NCBI GenBank assembly: GCA_903834675.1
Contig: CAILKC010000603.1
Coordinates: 1 to 15,378, forward strand
Length of the DNA: 15,378 bases
DNA from: an uncultured Victivallales bacterium
GTDB taxonomy: Bacteria > Verrucomicrobiota > Lentisphaeria > Oligosphaerales > JAFGRS01
Reading direction: 5' to 3'
Shown here: in pieces, positions 5,797 through 13,248 of the stretch
How positions within the stretch are numbered: the stretch's first letter is position 1
How the letters are laid out: each line of letters begins with the position of its first letter
Notes under the pieces: generated by a model
What the model was told of the DNA's origin: nothing
Database searches by the model: none
Seen by the model: only the letters and a program-made list of their open reading frames with translations
Made by a program: the position numbers and the translations under genes

Positions 5797-6996
5797 ATGG
5801 CAGCAAACACCAAAGGTAAGAGTCCGTTCTACCCTGGCCAGCCAGTCCCCGTGGAGCTGTTCGTTGGGCGCGCCGCGCAGATACAGCGTATCATGGAGCG
5901 CGGGGTGGCACAGGTTGCGGCCGGCAAGCCGGTTGCCATGTTCGTTCAAGGCGAGTATGGGATCGGGAAGAGTTCCATTGCCGGCTTCGTGCAGTTCATG
6001 GCTGAACGCGAGGGACTGCACCCGATCTATGCTCCCTTGGGGGGAGCCGAAACGCTGGACGATGTGGGGGCGCGCGTGCTCGAAGCCACGGTCCAGTCTG
6101 GCGGCGTGGATGCGACCCGTACCGAGAGGATGCGAAACTGGTTGGCGAAGTATATCGGTGAGCAGACCTTGTTCGGCGTGACGCTGCATGCAGAAGCCTT
6201 GCGCCGAGACGCGCCATCCGTTGCCACCGGACTGCTCCCCTTCCTGAGCGAAGTCCACCAGCGGCTTCTCGGCACTGGCGTCAAGGGTGTCCTTCTTGTC
6301 CTTGACGAGATCAACGGCATCACCTCCAATCCCAAGTTCTCGCATTGGATCAAAGGACTGGTGGACACGAATGCCTTGGCAAGGCCGCCCGTGCCGTTGC
6401 TGCTCATGCTTTGCGGAGTCGAAGAGCGGCGCCGCGAGATGATCCAGCACCACCAGCCTGTGGACCGCATCTTCGATGTCGTCGAGATCGATCCCATGAC
6501 CGCGGGCGAGATGAAAGCCTTCTTCACGAGGGCATTCGAGTCGGTCGGGATGCGGGTGGAGGCGGACGCTTTGGCCCACCTCACGCACTACTCGGCGGGG
6601 TTCCCCAAGATCATGCACCTGCTGGGCGACTCCGTCTACTGGCTCGACCGGGACGGCGTGATTGACATGGACGACGCCGCATCGGGGGTCATTCTGGCGG
6701 CCGACGAGGTCGGCAAGAAATACGTGGACCAGCAGGTCTACAGGGCCTTGCGCAGCGCCGACTATCACTCGATCCTCAAGAAGATCGCGAAGCTTGGACC
6801 GGATCAGATGACGTTCAGCCGGGCCCAAGTCGCCGGGGGACTGAGCGATACCGAGAAGCGGAAGTTCAGCAACTTCCTGCAGAAGATGAAGAACCTGAAA
6901 GTCCTGCGGTCAGGTGAAGTGCGGGGGGAATACGTTTTCAACCTGCGGATGGTCCGCCTGTACATCTGGCTGCAGAGCACTGCCGGGAAGAGATAG
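5797..6996 (+). CDS. Orphan AAA+ ATPase, Orc1/Cdc6-like layout
   Basis: The protein is 399 aa. A short N-terminal lead with LFVGRAAQ (AAA box II-like) precedes Walker A GEYGIGKSS at 52-60. Walker B is LLVLDE at 166-171. A possible sensor-1 strand is LLLMLCG at ~201-207. A GFPKIMHLLGD motif at 268-278 resembles the sensor-2 region of Orc1/Cdc6-type ATPases. The C-terminal ~85 residues, with SRAQVAGGLSDTEKRKFSNF, look like a winged helix. The protein is therefore probably an ATP-driven switch acting on DNA or a partner protein; the partner is not visible. Similar solitary ATPases are found in prokaryotic genomes, some in defence or mobile contexts. The ATG at 5797 lacks a nearby ribosome binding site. 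It is the only plus-strand gene, set between two minus-strand operons, which suggests separate acquisition. Confidence 0.8.
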   Translation: MAANTKGKSPFYPGQPVPVELFVGRAAQIQRIMERGVAQVAAGKPVAMFVQGEYGIGKSSIAGFVQFMAEREGLHPIYAPLGGAETLDDVGARVLEATVQSGGVDATRTERMRNWLAKYIGEQTLFGVTLHAEALRRDAPSVATGLLPFLSEVHQRLLGTGVKGVLLVLDEINGITSNPKFSHWIKGLVDTNALARPPVPLLLMLCGVEERRREMIQHHQPVDRIFDVVEIDPMTAGEMKAFFTRAFESVGMRVEADALAHLTHYSAGFPKIMHLLGDSVYWLDRDGVIDMDDAASGVILAADEVGKKYVDQQVYRALRSADYHSILKKIAKLGPDQMTFSRAQVAGGLSDTEKRKFSNFLQKMKNLKVLRSGEVRGEYVFNLRMVRLYIWLQSTAGKR

Positions 6997-7389
6997 CCAG
7001 CTCCGTGATCCTCGTTCGCAGATCATCCTCAACAAGGTGAGGTACCGATGGTTCTCGAACTCTCACCGCTGAGGCCGAACTGTGCGCCTTCGCCATCCTT
7101 CGGAAAGCGGGACGCGAGCCGGAGCCTTTGAAGACCTGACGCCCCAGGACGCCCAGGACGCTCGTGGGCGCATCGGCGTCAGCCAGAGCGCGGAGATACA
7201 AAGCTGCGTCAAGCCTCAGACAGTCCAAAGCTCGGCCTGGCGGCCAGCGCGGTAGGGTACCGAGTCCCGGCAAGGACGGGACTCTTTGGACTGCGGCGGC
7301 TGGACGCCGCTTTCGCGCGGGCACCGTACGCTCAAGGGGTCTTGGCTTGACGCCGATAGGCTTCTGCAGCACTGCCGCAGGAGCCTTGG
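6997..7389. other. Intergenic region between the AAA+ gene and maf
   Basis: Almost 400 bp hold no convincing gene between the converging 3' ends of the ATPase and maf genes. An ATG at 7048 with a GGTGAGG box opens only 27 codons. A tandem CCCAGGACG pair lies near 7143-7160, and two hairpins lie at 7262-7310. No clear intrinsic terminator with a U-tract is seen for either gene, so the hairpins may serve that purpose in both directions. Confidence 0.5.
7262..7310. repeat. Double palindromic (REP-like) element
   Basis: The first hairpin is GAGTCCCG (7262-7269) pairing with CGGGACTC (7277-7284), an 8-bp perfect stem with a 7-nt loop. The second is GCGGCG (7293-7298) pairing with CGCCGC (7305-7310). 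They are joined by TTTGGACT. The CTTTGG-ACTGCGGCGG...CGCCGC-TTTCG form recalls palindromic repeats scattered between genes in Verrucomicrobia/Lentisphaerae-type genomes. That resemblance is from memory and untested here. It may also act as a bidirectional terminator between the converging genes. Confidence 0.45.
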
Positions 7390-7995
7390 CTACTCCGCCA
7401 GCCCGCGCAGCGCGGCAACGACCTCCTCGATGGGCAGGCCGACGACGTTGCTACGGCGGCCGTCGATCTCGGCCACCAGCAACTCGCCGTGTTCCTGGAT
7501 GCCGTAGGCGCCGGCTTTATCAAGCGGGTTGGCGCGGGCGCAGTACTCCTGAATCACGGCGCTGGAGAGGGTCTTGAAACGGACCCGCGTCCGGCAGACC
7601 CAGGCGTGGCGGCAGGCAGGTTCCCGCCGAACCAGGGCGACGCCGGTGAGCACGTCGTGCCAGCGTCCCGACAACTGTCCCAGCATTTGACCGGCCTGCT
7701 TGAGGTCCGCGGGTTTGCCGAAGATGGTATCGTCGAGCACGACGACAGTGTCGGCGCCGAGCACGAGCTGCTGCGGGTGTCGGGCGGTCACGGCGTCGGC
7801 CTTGGCCAAGGCCAGACGCAAGACGTGGGCCGCAGGGGTCTCGCCGGGCAGCGCGGCTTCGTCGATTCCGGCCGCATCGACCACGAAAGCGAGGCCGACC
7901 TCGCGCAGGAGTTGCCGCCGCCTTGGCGAAGCGCTGGCCAAGACGAGAGGCGGGCGACGGGAGTCCGTCGGGGTTGTGGGAAAAGCCATGGCCAC
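7390..7995 (-). CDS. maf: Maf-like nucleoside triphosphate pyrophosphatase
   Basis: The protein is 201 aa and soluble. Maf enzymes hydrolyse dTTP/UTP or modified nucleotides to monophosphates, probably as house-cleaning activity. Family motifs are present: SASPRRRQLL at 21-30, the GIDE segment at 43-46, GADTVV at 80-85, GKP at 93-95 and DKAGAYGIQ at 159-167. The last fits the dTTP/UTP-type (YhdE) subgroup. The start is uncertain: GTG at 7995 lies 12 nt after an AAGGA box inside the der 3' end, and ATG at 7989 lies 18 nt after it. GTG is chosen for spacing. It begins 8 bp after the der stop codon and is the last gene of the gltX-der-maf operon. Confidence 0.92.
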   Translation of the reverse strand: MAMAFPTTPTDSRRPPLVLASASPRRRQLLREVGLAFVVDAAGIDEAALPGETPAAHVLRLALAKADAVTARHPQQLVLGADTVVVLDDTIFGKPADLKQAGQMLGQLSGRWHDVLTGVALVRREPACRHAWVCRTRVRFKTLSSAVIQEYCARANPLDKAGAYGIQEHGELLVAEIDGRRSNVVGLPIEEVVAALRGLAE

Positions 7996-8003
7996 AGGCG
8001 GGA

Positions 8004-9479
8004 TCAGTCCTTCTTGCGCCAGCCCTTCTTGCGTTCCCGGTGACGCGCCATGGCCTGCACGACGGCGGCCCGCTGGCGCTGGGCGCCGGAGGCGGCGCGA
8101 CGGGCGCCGTCATCCGGCGTGGCATCGGCGCGCTGGCGTATTTCGAGTCGGATGGGCAGCCCGGTTTGAGGGAAGAACGCCTCGCGAATCTGGTTCTCGA
8201 GGAAGTGCAGGTAGTGCCCCGGACAGGCCTCGCGGTCGTTGGCAAACAAAACGAAGTGCGGCGGCGGATTGCCGGCCATCGTGCCGTAGAAGACCTTGAA
8301 CCGGCGGGTGGTGGCCGAGGGGGGCGGATTGCGCGCCAGGGTGTCTTGCAGGAAGTGGTTAAAGACGCTGGTGGGGACCATCACCTTCATCTGCTCGCGC
8401 AGGTAGAGGATGTGGTCCAGGATGGCATTGACGTTGTAACCATCGAGGGCGCAGATCACCTGAATCGGCGCGTGCTTCATGAACTGCAAGCGTTCGTAGA
8501 CCGAGTCCACGAGTTCGCGCTGCTTGACGCCTTCGGCGGCAGCGAGGTCCCACTTGTTGACCAGCAGGATGCAGGGTTTGCCAGCATCGAGGATCATCCG
8601 GGCGATGTTGCTGTCCTGCGCCGTCGCCGGTTCCATGGCATCGAGCAGCAACAGCACCGCATCGGCGCGGCGGATGGCCTGTTCGGTACGCGTCATGCTG
8701 AAGAAGTCCACCACCGTGTCGATCTGGCGTTTGCGGCGGAGGCCGGCCGTGTCAATCAGGATCAGCGGCACCTCGACGGCGCCGTCACGCATAGACACCG
8801 GCACATCGATGGCATCACGGGTGGTCCCGGCAATCTCGCTCACAATGACTCGTTCCGCCCCGAAGATATGGTTGACCAGGGAGGACTTGCCCACGTTCGG
8901 GCGTCCCACCACGGCCAGCTTCATGACCGGCTCTGGTCCCGTCGACCCCGCGGTCACGGGCAGATGCGCCGCGACCTCGTCCATGAGTTCGCGGAGGCCG
9001 CGCTTGTGGGTGCATGAAGTGGGCACGATGGTGGCGAAGCCCAGGCGGCTGAATTCGGCCTCGGCGCCGCTGGCGCGAGTGTCGTTGTCCGCCTTGTTGG
9101 CCGCGACGACCACGGGCCGCTGCGAGGTGCGCAGGAAGGCGGCGACCTCCTCATCCTGAGCGGTGACGCCAGACTGGCAGTCGACCACCCAGATCAGGGC
9201 CGTGGCTTCCTCGACGATCTTCGCCACCTGGTCGCGAATCAGTCCGTCGAACAAGCCGACATTCTTCTCCCGTCGGCCGACGCCCAGGCCGCCGGTGTCG
9301 ACCAGGGTAAAATGATGCTCGCCGTGCTGCCCGGACGCCGTGATGCGGTCGCGGGTCACGCCGGCTTCTTCATGTACGATCGCGATCCGGCGACCGATGA
9401 TGCAGTTGAAGAGCGCCGACTTGCCGACATTGGGGCGGCCGACGATGACCACCAGCGGCATGGGGTTCGTTTGCGTCAT
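8004..9479 (-). CDS. der: Ribosome-assembly GTPase Der (EngA)
   Basis: The protein is 491 aa and essential in most bacteria for 50S subunit maturation. It has two tandem G domains: GRPNVGKS at 14-21 and again at 192-199, DTGG and DTAG G3 motifs, and NKAD (128-131) and NKWD G4 motifs. A KH-like domain (FKVFYGTMAGNPPPHFVLFAN) and a basic C-terminal tail rich in Arg/Ala follow. The length is slightly above the usual 440-490 aa because of that tail. The ATG at 9479 overlaps the gltX TGA as ATGA and has an AGGAG box upstream. The longer in-frame start at 9611 would lie deep in gltX and is rejected. Translation is probably coupled to gltX. Confidence 0.96.
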   Translation of the reverse strand: MTQTNPMPLVVIVGRPNVGKSALFNCIIGRRIAIVHEEAGVTRDRITASGQHGEHHFTLVDTGGLGVGRREKNVGLFDGLIRDQVAKIVEEATALIWVVDCQSGVTAQDEEVAAFLRTSQRPVVVAANKADNDTRASGAEAEFSRLGFATIVPTSCTHKRGLRELMDEVAAHLPVTAGSTGPEPVMKLAVVGRPNVGKSSLVNHIFGAERVIVSEIAGTTRDAIDVPVSMRDGAVEVPLILIDTAGLRRKRQIDTVVDFFSMTRTEQAIRRADAVLLLLDAMEPATAQDSNIARMILDAGKPCILLVNKWDLAAAEGVKQRELVDSVYERLQFMKHAPIQVICALDGYNVNAILDHILYLREQMKVMVPTSVFNHFLQDTLARNPPPSATTRRFKVFYGTMAGNPPPHFVLFANDREACPGHYLHFLENQIREAFFPQTGLPIRLEIRQRADATPDDGARRAASGAQRQRAAVVQAMARHRERKKGWRKKD

Positions 9480-11095
9480 GGCGCTCCTGCTTTCTGCTCT
9501 GCCGGTCCGCTCGTAGCTCGGGCCAGGGTCACGGCGTGGCTGAGGCGCCGCCGTACGGTCTCGCGCCCCAGCACGCTGAGGGTCTCGTACACCCCGGCGC
9601 CCACGGTGCAACCGGTGATGGCCACCCGGATGGGCTGGTTCAGGCGGCCAGGCTCGATGCCGCAGCCCGTGGTTACAGCCGCGACCACGGCCTCGATGGC
9701 GGCGGGGGTGGCGAAGTCCGCTTGCGCCAGGGCGGTCGCGAGGCTCTCGAGCGCCTCGGGAATCCCCGGCTTGGCCAGGAACTTGCGCACGGCCTTATCA
9801 TCGTACCCCGGGAGGTCGACGAAGAAGTGCTCCCAGCCGATCACGTCGGTCCACAGCTTGGTGCGTGACTGCAACAGCCGGGCCACGGCCAGCAGCCGCG
9901 TCTCGTCCGGCGTCTGGCCCCAGGGCCTCTCGGCGGCCAGCTGACGGGCGCCCGCCAGGAACGTCTCAAAGGGTAGGTCGGCCAGGTACTGACCATTGAG
10001 ATTCAGTAGCTTCATCGCGTCCATCTGCGCCGACGATTGCTGCACCCGTTCGAGAGAGAAGGCCTGCACCAGCTCTGCCCGGCTCAGCTTCTCGCGCTCG
10101 TCGCCTGGGTTCCAGCCCAGCAGCGTCAGATAGTTGAACAGCGCCTCCGGCAGGAAGCCCTTGTCGCGGAAATCGCCGACGAAGGCATCGCCGTCGCGCT
10201 TGCTGTAGGGCTTGCCGCTGGCGTTGACGATCATGGGCAGGTGGGCATAGGCGGGGGCCACCGCGCCCAGCGCCTGGAACAGAAACAGGTGCCGGTAGGT
10301 GTTCTCCACGTGGTCGTCGCCGCGGATGATGTGCGTAATCTGCATGGTCACATCGTCCACCACATTCGCCAGGTGAAACACGGGAGAGCCGTCACTGCGC
10401 ACGATCACGAAGTCCCGCAGGCTGTCCAGCGGCTTGCTCAGGGCGCCCTTGACCAGGTCCTGGTAGGTGATGGACCGGCGGGTGAAGCGCAGCTGTGCCG
10501 CGCCGTCGACGGTGAAGCTCTCACCGGCCAGCACGCGGTCGATCACGTCGTTCAGACGGAAGCGCACCTGGCCGGCAGCATCGGCCACCTCGAGGTCGCG
10601 GAACCCCGCCAGGCAGGCGCCGCCGGGCGCCGGGGTGCCCTTGGCCGACAGCGTCGCGAACTGCACTCCATCCGGCCCGATGCGCAGCGCTTCGGCGGCG
10701 TGTACAGCCACCTGCGCTGGGCCCGTGACGCTGACTCCCGGCACCCGCTCCGCCTCCCACGGGATGCGGAAGATGATCGCCTGGCCCTCGCCCCCCTTGG
10801 CTGACTTGTAGGCATCTCCCTGCGCCAAAAGTCGGGCCGCGGCGCGGGTGTGTTCGCCGCGTTGCTGGGTTTGGTACATGGGCTCAGCATCGACGTCCAG
10901 CCCGAGCCACTGCATGACGTCCAGCAGGGTCGTGATCGCGGCCGGGGTGCTGCGTTCCAGGTCGGTGTCTTCGATGCGCAGCAAAAAGGCGCCGCCAGCG
11001 TGCCGGGCAAACAGCCAGTTGAAGATGGCGGCACGGATGTTGCCGATATGCACCTGCCCCGTCGGTGACGGCGCAAAACGAACGCGCACTGCCAT
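9476..11095 (-). CDS. gltX: Glutamyl-tRNA synthetase
   Basis: The protein is 539 aa and charges tRNA with glutamate in the cytoplasm. The N-terminus VRFAPSPTGQVHIGN carries the class I HIGH-type motif (HIGN at 16-19). LRIEDTD follows, and GKPYSKRDGD near 294-303 replaces the usual KLSKR. The IIRGDDH motif and the C-terminal anticodon-binding region are also present. The ATG at 11095 has a GAGG box and starts exactly at the conserved MAVRVRFAPSPTG; the in-frame start at 11173 adds 26 non-homologous residues. It is longer than the usual ~470-500 aa. Residues ~100-230 lack a recognisable zinc-binding CxC segment and carry extra sequence before ITYQDLVKG. It is first in the operon with der and maf. 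Confidence 0.95.
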   Translation of the reverse strand: MAVRVRFAPSPTGQVHIGNIRAAIFNWLFARHAGGAFLLRIEDTDLERSTPAAITTLLDVMQWLGLDVDAEPMYQTQQRGEHTRAAARLLAQGDAYKSAKGGEGQAIIFRIPWEAERVPGVSVTGPAQVAVHAAEALRIGPDGVQFATLSAKGTPAPGGACLAGFRDLEVADAAGQVRFRLNDVIDRVLAGESFTVDGAAQLRFTRRSITYQDLVKGALSKPLDSLRDFVIVRSDGSPVFHLANVVDDVTMQITHIIRGDDHVENTYRHLFLFQALGAVAPAYAHLPMIVNASGKPYSKRDGDAFVGDFRDKGFLPEALFNYLTLLGWNPGDEREKLSRAELVQAFSLERVQQSSAQMDAMKLLNLNGQYLADLPFETFLAGARQLAAERPWGQTPDETRLLAVARLLQSRTKLWTDVIGWEHFFVDLPGYDDKAVRKFLAKPGIPEALESLATALAQADFATPAAIEAVVAAVTTGCGIEPGRLNQPIRVAITGCTVGAGVYETLSVLGRETVRRRLSHAVTLARATSGPAEQKAGAP

Positions 11096-11213
11096 ATGCC
11101 CTGCCTCGAGTCTAACGGGCGCCGCGGCCCAGGCCTGTCGAACTGGCGTGTCATCGTCACAGAGAATTCGCACGACGCGGGTTGGGTGCAGTGTGACCGA
11201 CCGCCTAGGCCAT

Positions 11214-11242
11214 ACTATAGCTGAACTCTCTCCCCCGGACAG
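11214..11242 (-). promoter_or_regulatory. Candidate promoter for the gltX-der-maf operon
   Basis: On the minus strand, CTGTCC (11242-11237, 3/6) and TATAGT (11219-11214, 5/6) are 17 bp apart, about 120 nt upstream of the gltX start. A perfect 6-bp hairpin (CCCCGG 11233-11238 with CCGGGG 11244-11249) overlaps the -35 position. The hairpin might instead end the upstream transcript, although no U-tract follows it. The evidence is weak. Confidence 0.28.
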
Positions 11243-11311
11243 ACCGGGGATAGAATCAGCCGGGGCGGACCCCTGGATCTCGGTCCGGCGGGCTGCGAGC
11301 GCCAGCGCGGT

Positions 11312-13201
11312 TCACGGCCAGAAGTCGGCTCGTAAGGTGTCGTTATTGGCCAGGTCGAAGCAGGCGTAGACGGTGTTTCCCTGCTGGCGCCAGGACCCCT
11401 TTTCGAGACGCCGGCCGGCGCCCTCGTCCTGCTTCAACACGGTGCCGCTGACGGTCAAGCGGCGCAGTGGGGCCGTGGCCGTGAAGCTGACCGTAAAGCC
11501 GGGGCAGGGCAGGGCCGTCTCGATCAGCCAGCTCCCATCCTGGCGTTGGACGGGGCGGAAGGTCTTGCTCACGGCATAGTAGCGGGCGATGTCTGAGCAG
11601 GTCATCCACTGGGTCTGGTCGCCATAGAACTGCCGCAGTCGGCCGAAAACTTCGCGGTAGACCTCGCCCCCGCCGTTCAGCAAGACCCCCCAGTGGCCGC
11701 AGAGGACGCAGTAACTGCGCCGGGCAATCATCTCGGGCAGGAGGCCAGCCTGGCCATCGGGCGTAATGTAGGCCGCGGCCAGGCGCGCCGTGTCCTTACC
11801 GAGCGCGGAGACCAGAGTCATGTCGACCAACGGGCCCACCGCCATGACGCTGACGACATACTCGCCGTTGCGCCAGTCGAAGCACATCAGGCGCGGCTCG
11901 CTGTAGAGCTCATGCGGCGTGCTGAGGAAGTACCAGCCGCCGCCGATGCCATTCACACGCTTTAACGCCCGGCCCACCGCCCGGGCGTAGTTGCCTTCGT
12001 TGAGAGCGCCAAAGTTCCACGGCGAGGTGACCCCGTTGGCCACGACCCCGGCGTTCTTCAGTGCGGTCAGAGCGCGGCCGATGTAGCGTTCCAGCGTGTC
12101 CTCATCCTGGGTCTGCGACCATTGCGCTTCGTTGAACAGCGCCGGTTGGATCTCAACCTCGACCAGGCTGATGCAGCCGGTCACGCCACCGCGCTTGTCG
12201 AAATCCGCCAGGCGTAGCGCGATCAGGTTGTCGGCGTCCGCCTTAAGCCGGGTCGTGACCTCGAAGCAGTCCAGGCGCCGACTCTTCTCCGGCCCAACAA
12301 GCTCGCCATTGAGGTAGATCGAGTTCGCATGCTCGATGCCCATCACGACCAGGTACAGCTTCTTCTGCGCCGCCGCTGCCGGCACCTGGAAGCGCTTGCG
12401 AAACCAGCCGTACCCATTCTTGCCCGCAAAGCCCTGTTCCTGCCACAGGCCGGGCAGATTCACGCTGCTCCAGCCGGCGTCGTCGAGCGCCGGGTTCTCC
12501 CAGTGTCCGGCCAGCCCAGGGTCCTCACCCGCGGGCTCTTTCGACTTCTGCCCGGCTACGTCCGGGGCAGGCCAACTCTTGCCAAGATTGAAGCGCCAGG
12601 CGCCGTGCAGGTCGACCACCGCCATCTTCGCCAACTCCTGGGGGGTGTACTGGCGCGCCAGCGGCTGGCCGGTCTCGGTGTCGATGACCATGCCGTGGGA
12701 GATGATTTCGGGGGTGATATCGAAACTGGGCAGCAGGCGCGTATTGACGAAGCCGAAGTACGTGTCGAGTGCCGTCTTGACCAGCGGATCGGTGACCGTA
12801 TCAACCAGGCCCTGGCTACCGAGGTACGACAGCACCGAGAACTTGCCCTTCACGCCAAACTCGGCGCACAGGGTGGCGAAGTCCTCGAGCGTCGTCCAGC
12901 GATCTGCGCCCTTCCCCTCGGCGCGGCGCTTAGCGACCTCCTCGCTCGAGAGGCGGCCCTCCGTGATCGGGGCCCCGTCGTCGATGATCAACGAGAGAGG
13001 ACACAGCAGATTCGGCAGTTCGGCGCGGATGCTCTCAACGCGCCCGGCAGGCGCCAGCGCCACCGCTGCATTCTCCGCACCCGCCGCGCTCAGGGCGGTG
13101 GCCAGCACGGCGGCGCAGCCCACCCGTCCCACGCCCATCCCAGCCCGGTCCACCGCCTGGCCCAGACTGCCCAACCGCCGCGGAAGCTGTTGCCTGTTCA
13201 T
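11312..13201 (-). CDS. Exported NodB-like (polysaccharide deacetylase-like) protein with inserted GH2-type domain
   Basis: The protein is 629 aa. A hydrophobic stretch at ~23-41 ending near AAGAE suggests a Sec signal; an alternative start at Met22 (13138) would give a more usual signal length. Residues ~64-195 resemble the first part of a NodB/polysaccharide-deacetylase fold, with DDG at 74-76 and VKGKFSVLSYLG at ~117-128. Residues ~196-352 match GH2-type sugar-binding jelly rolls: WRFNLG, DDAGWSSVNLP, LWQEQG, GWFRKRFQVP, IYLNGELVG and DNLIALRL. The barrel-like sequence resumes at ~355 (QDEDTLERYIGRAL, NAGVVANGVTSPWNFG), and a beta-rich end lies at ~550-629. Catalysis is unproven. The start has AGGAG 11 nt upstream. 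It follows the CBM9-like gene by 47 bp, and the two probably act on the same glycan. Confidence 0.7.
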   Translation of the reverse strand: MNRQQLPRRLGSLGQAVDRAGMGVGRVGCAAVLATALSAAGAENAAVALAPAGRVESIRAELPNLLCPLSLIIDDGAPITEGRLSSEEVAKRRAEGKGADRWTTLEDFATLCAEFGVKGKFSVLSYLGSQGLVDTVTDPLVKTALDTYFGFVNTRLLPSFDITPEIISHGMVIDTETGQPLARQYTPQELAKMAVVDLHGAWRFNLGKSWPAPDVAGQKSKEPAGEDPGLAGHWENPALDDAGWSSVNLPGLWQEQGFAGKNGYGWFRKRFQVPAAAAQKKLYLVVMGIEHANSIYLNGELVGPEKSRRLDCFEVTTRLKADADNLIALRLADFDKRGGVTGCISLVEVEIQPALFNEAQWSQTQDEDTLERYIGRALTALKNAGVVANGVTSPWNFGALNEGNYARAVGRALKRVNGIGGGWYFLSTPHELYSEPRLMCFDWRNGEYVVSVMAVGPLVDMTLVSALGKDTARLAAAYITPDGQAGLLPEMIARRSYCVLCGHWGVLLNGGGEVYREVFGRLRQFYGDQTQWMTCSDIARYYAVSKTFRPVQRQDGSWLIETALPCPGFTVSFTATAPLRRLTVSGTVLKQDEGAGRRLEKGSWRQQGNTVYACFDLANNDTLRADFWP

Positions 13202-13248
13202 GACGCCATGTTCTCCTAACCGTCAAGCGCTGCGCCGGTGAGGGTACA

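Noticed and set aside
4526..6181. A 551-codon plus-strand frame antisense to the glycosyltransferase and running into the ATPase gene.
   Set aside because: The composition is His/Gln/Arg-rich and low in hydrophobic residues, as expected for the reverse complement of a membrane protein gene. It shows no motif and conflicts with two supported genes.
7048..7131. Possible 27-codon ORF after the ATPase gene, with an alternative frame reading AEAELCAFAILRKAGREP.
   Set aside because: The two frames are not joined without a frameshift, and neither matches a family I can identify. It could be a remnant but cannot be supported.
9804..9812. Another GTACCCC-like match, inside gltX.
   Set aside because: It is a single 7-mer in coding sequence, about the number expected by chance in this window, with no partner repeat.
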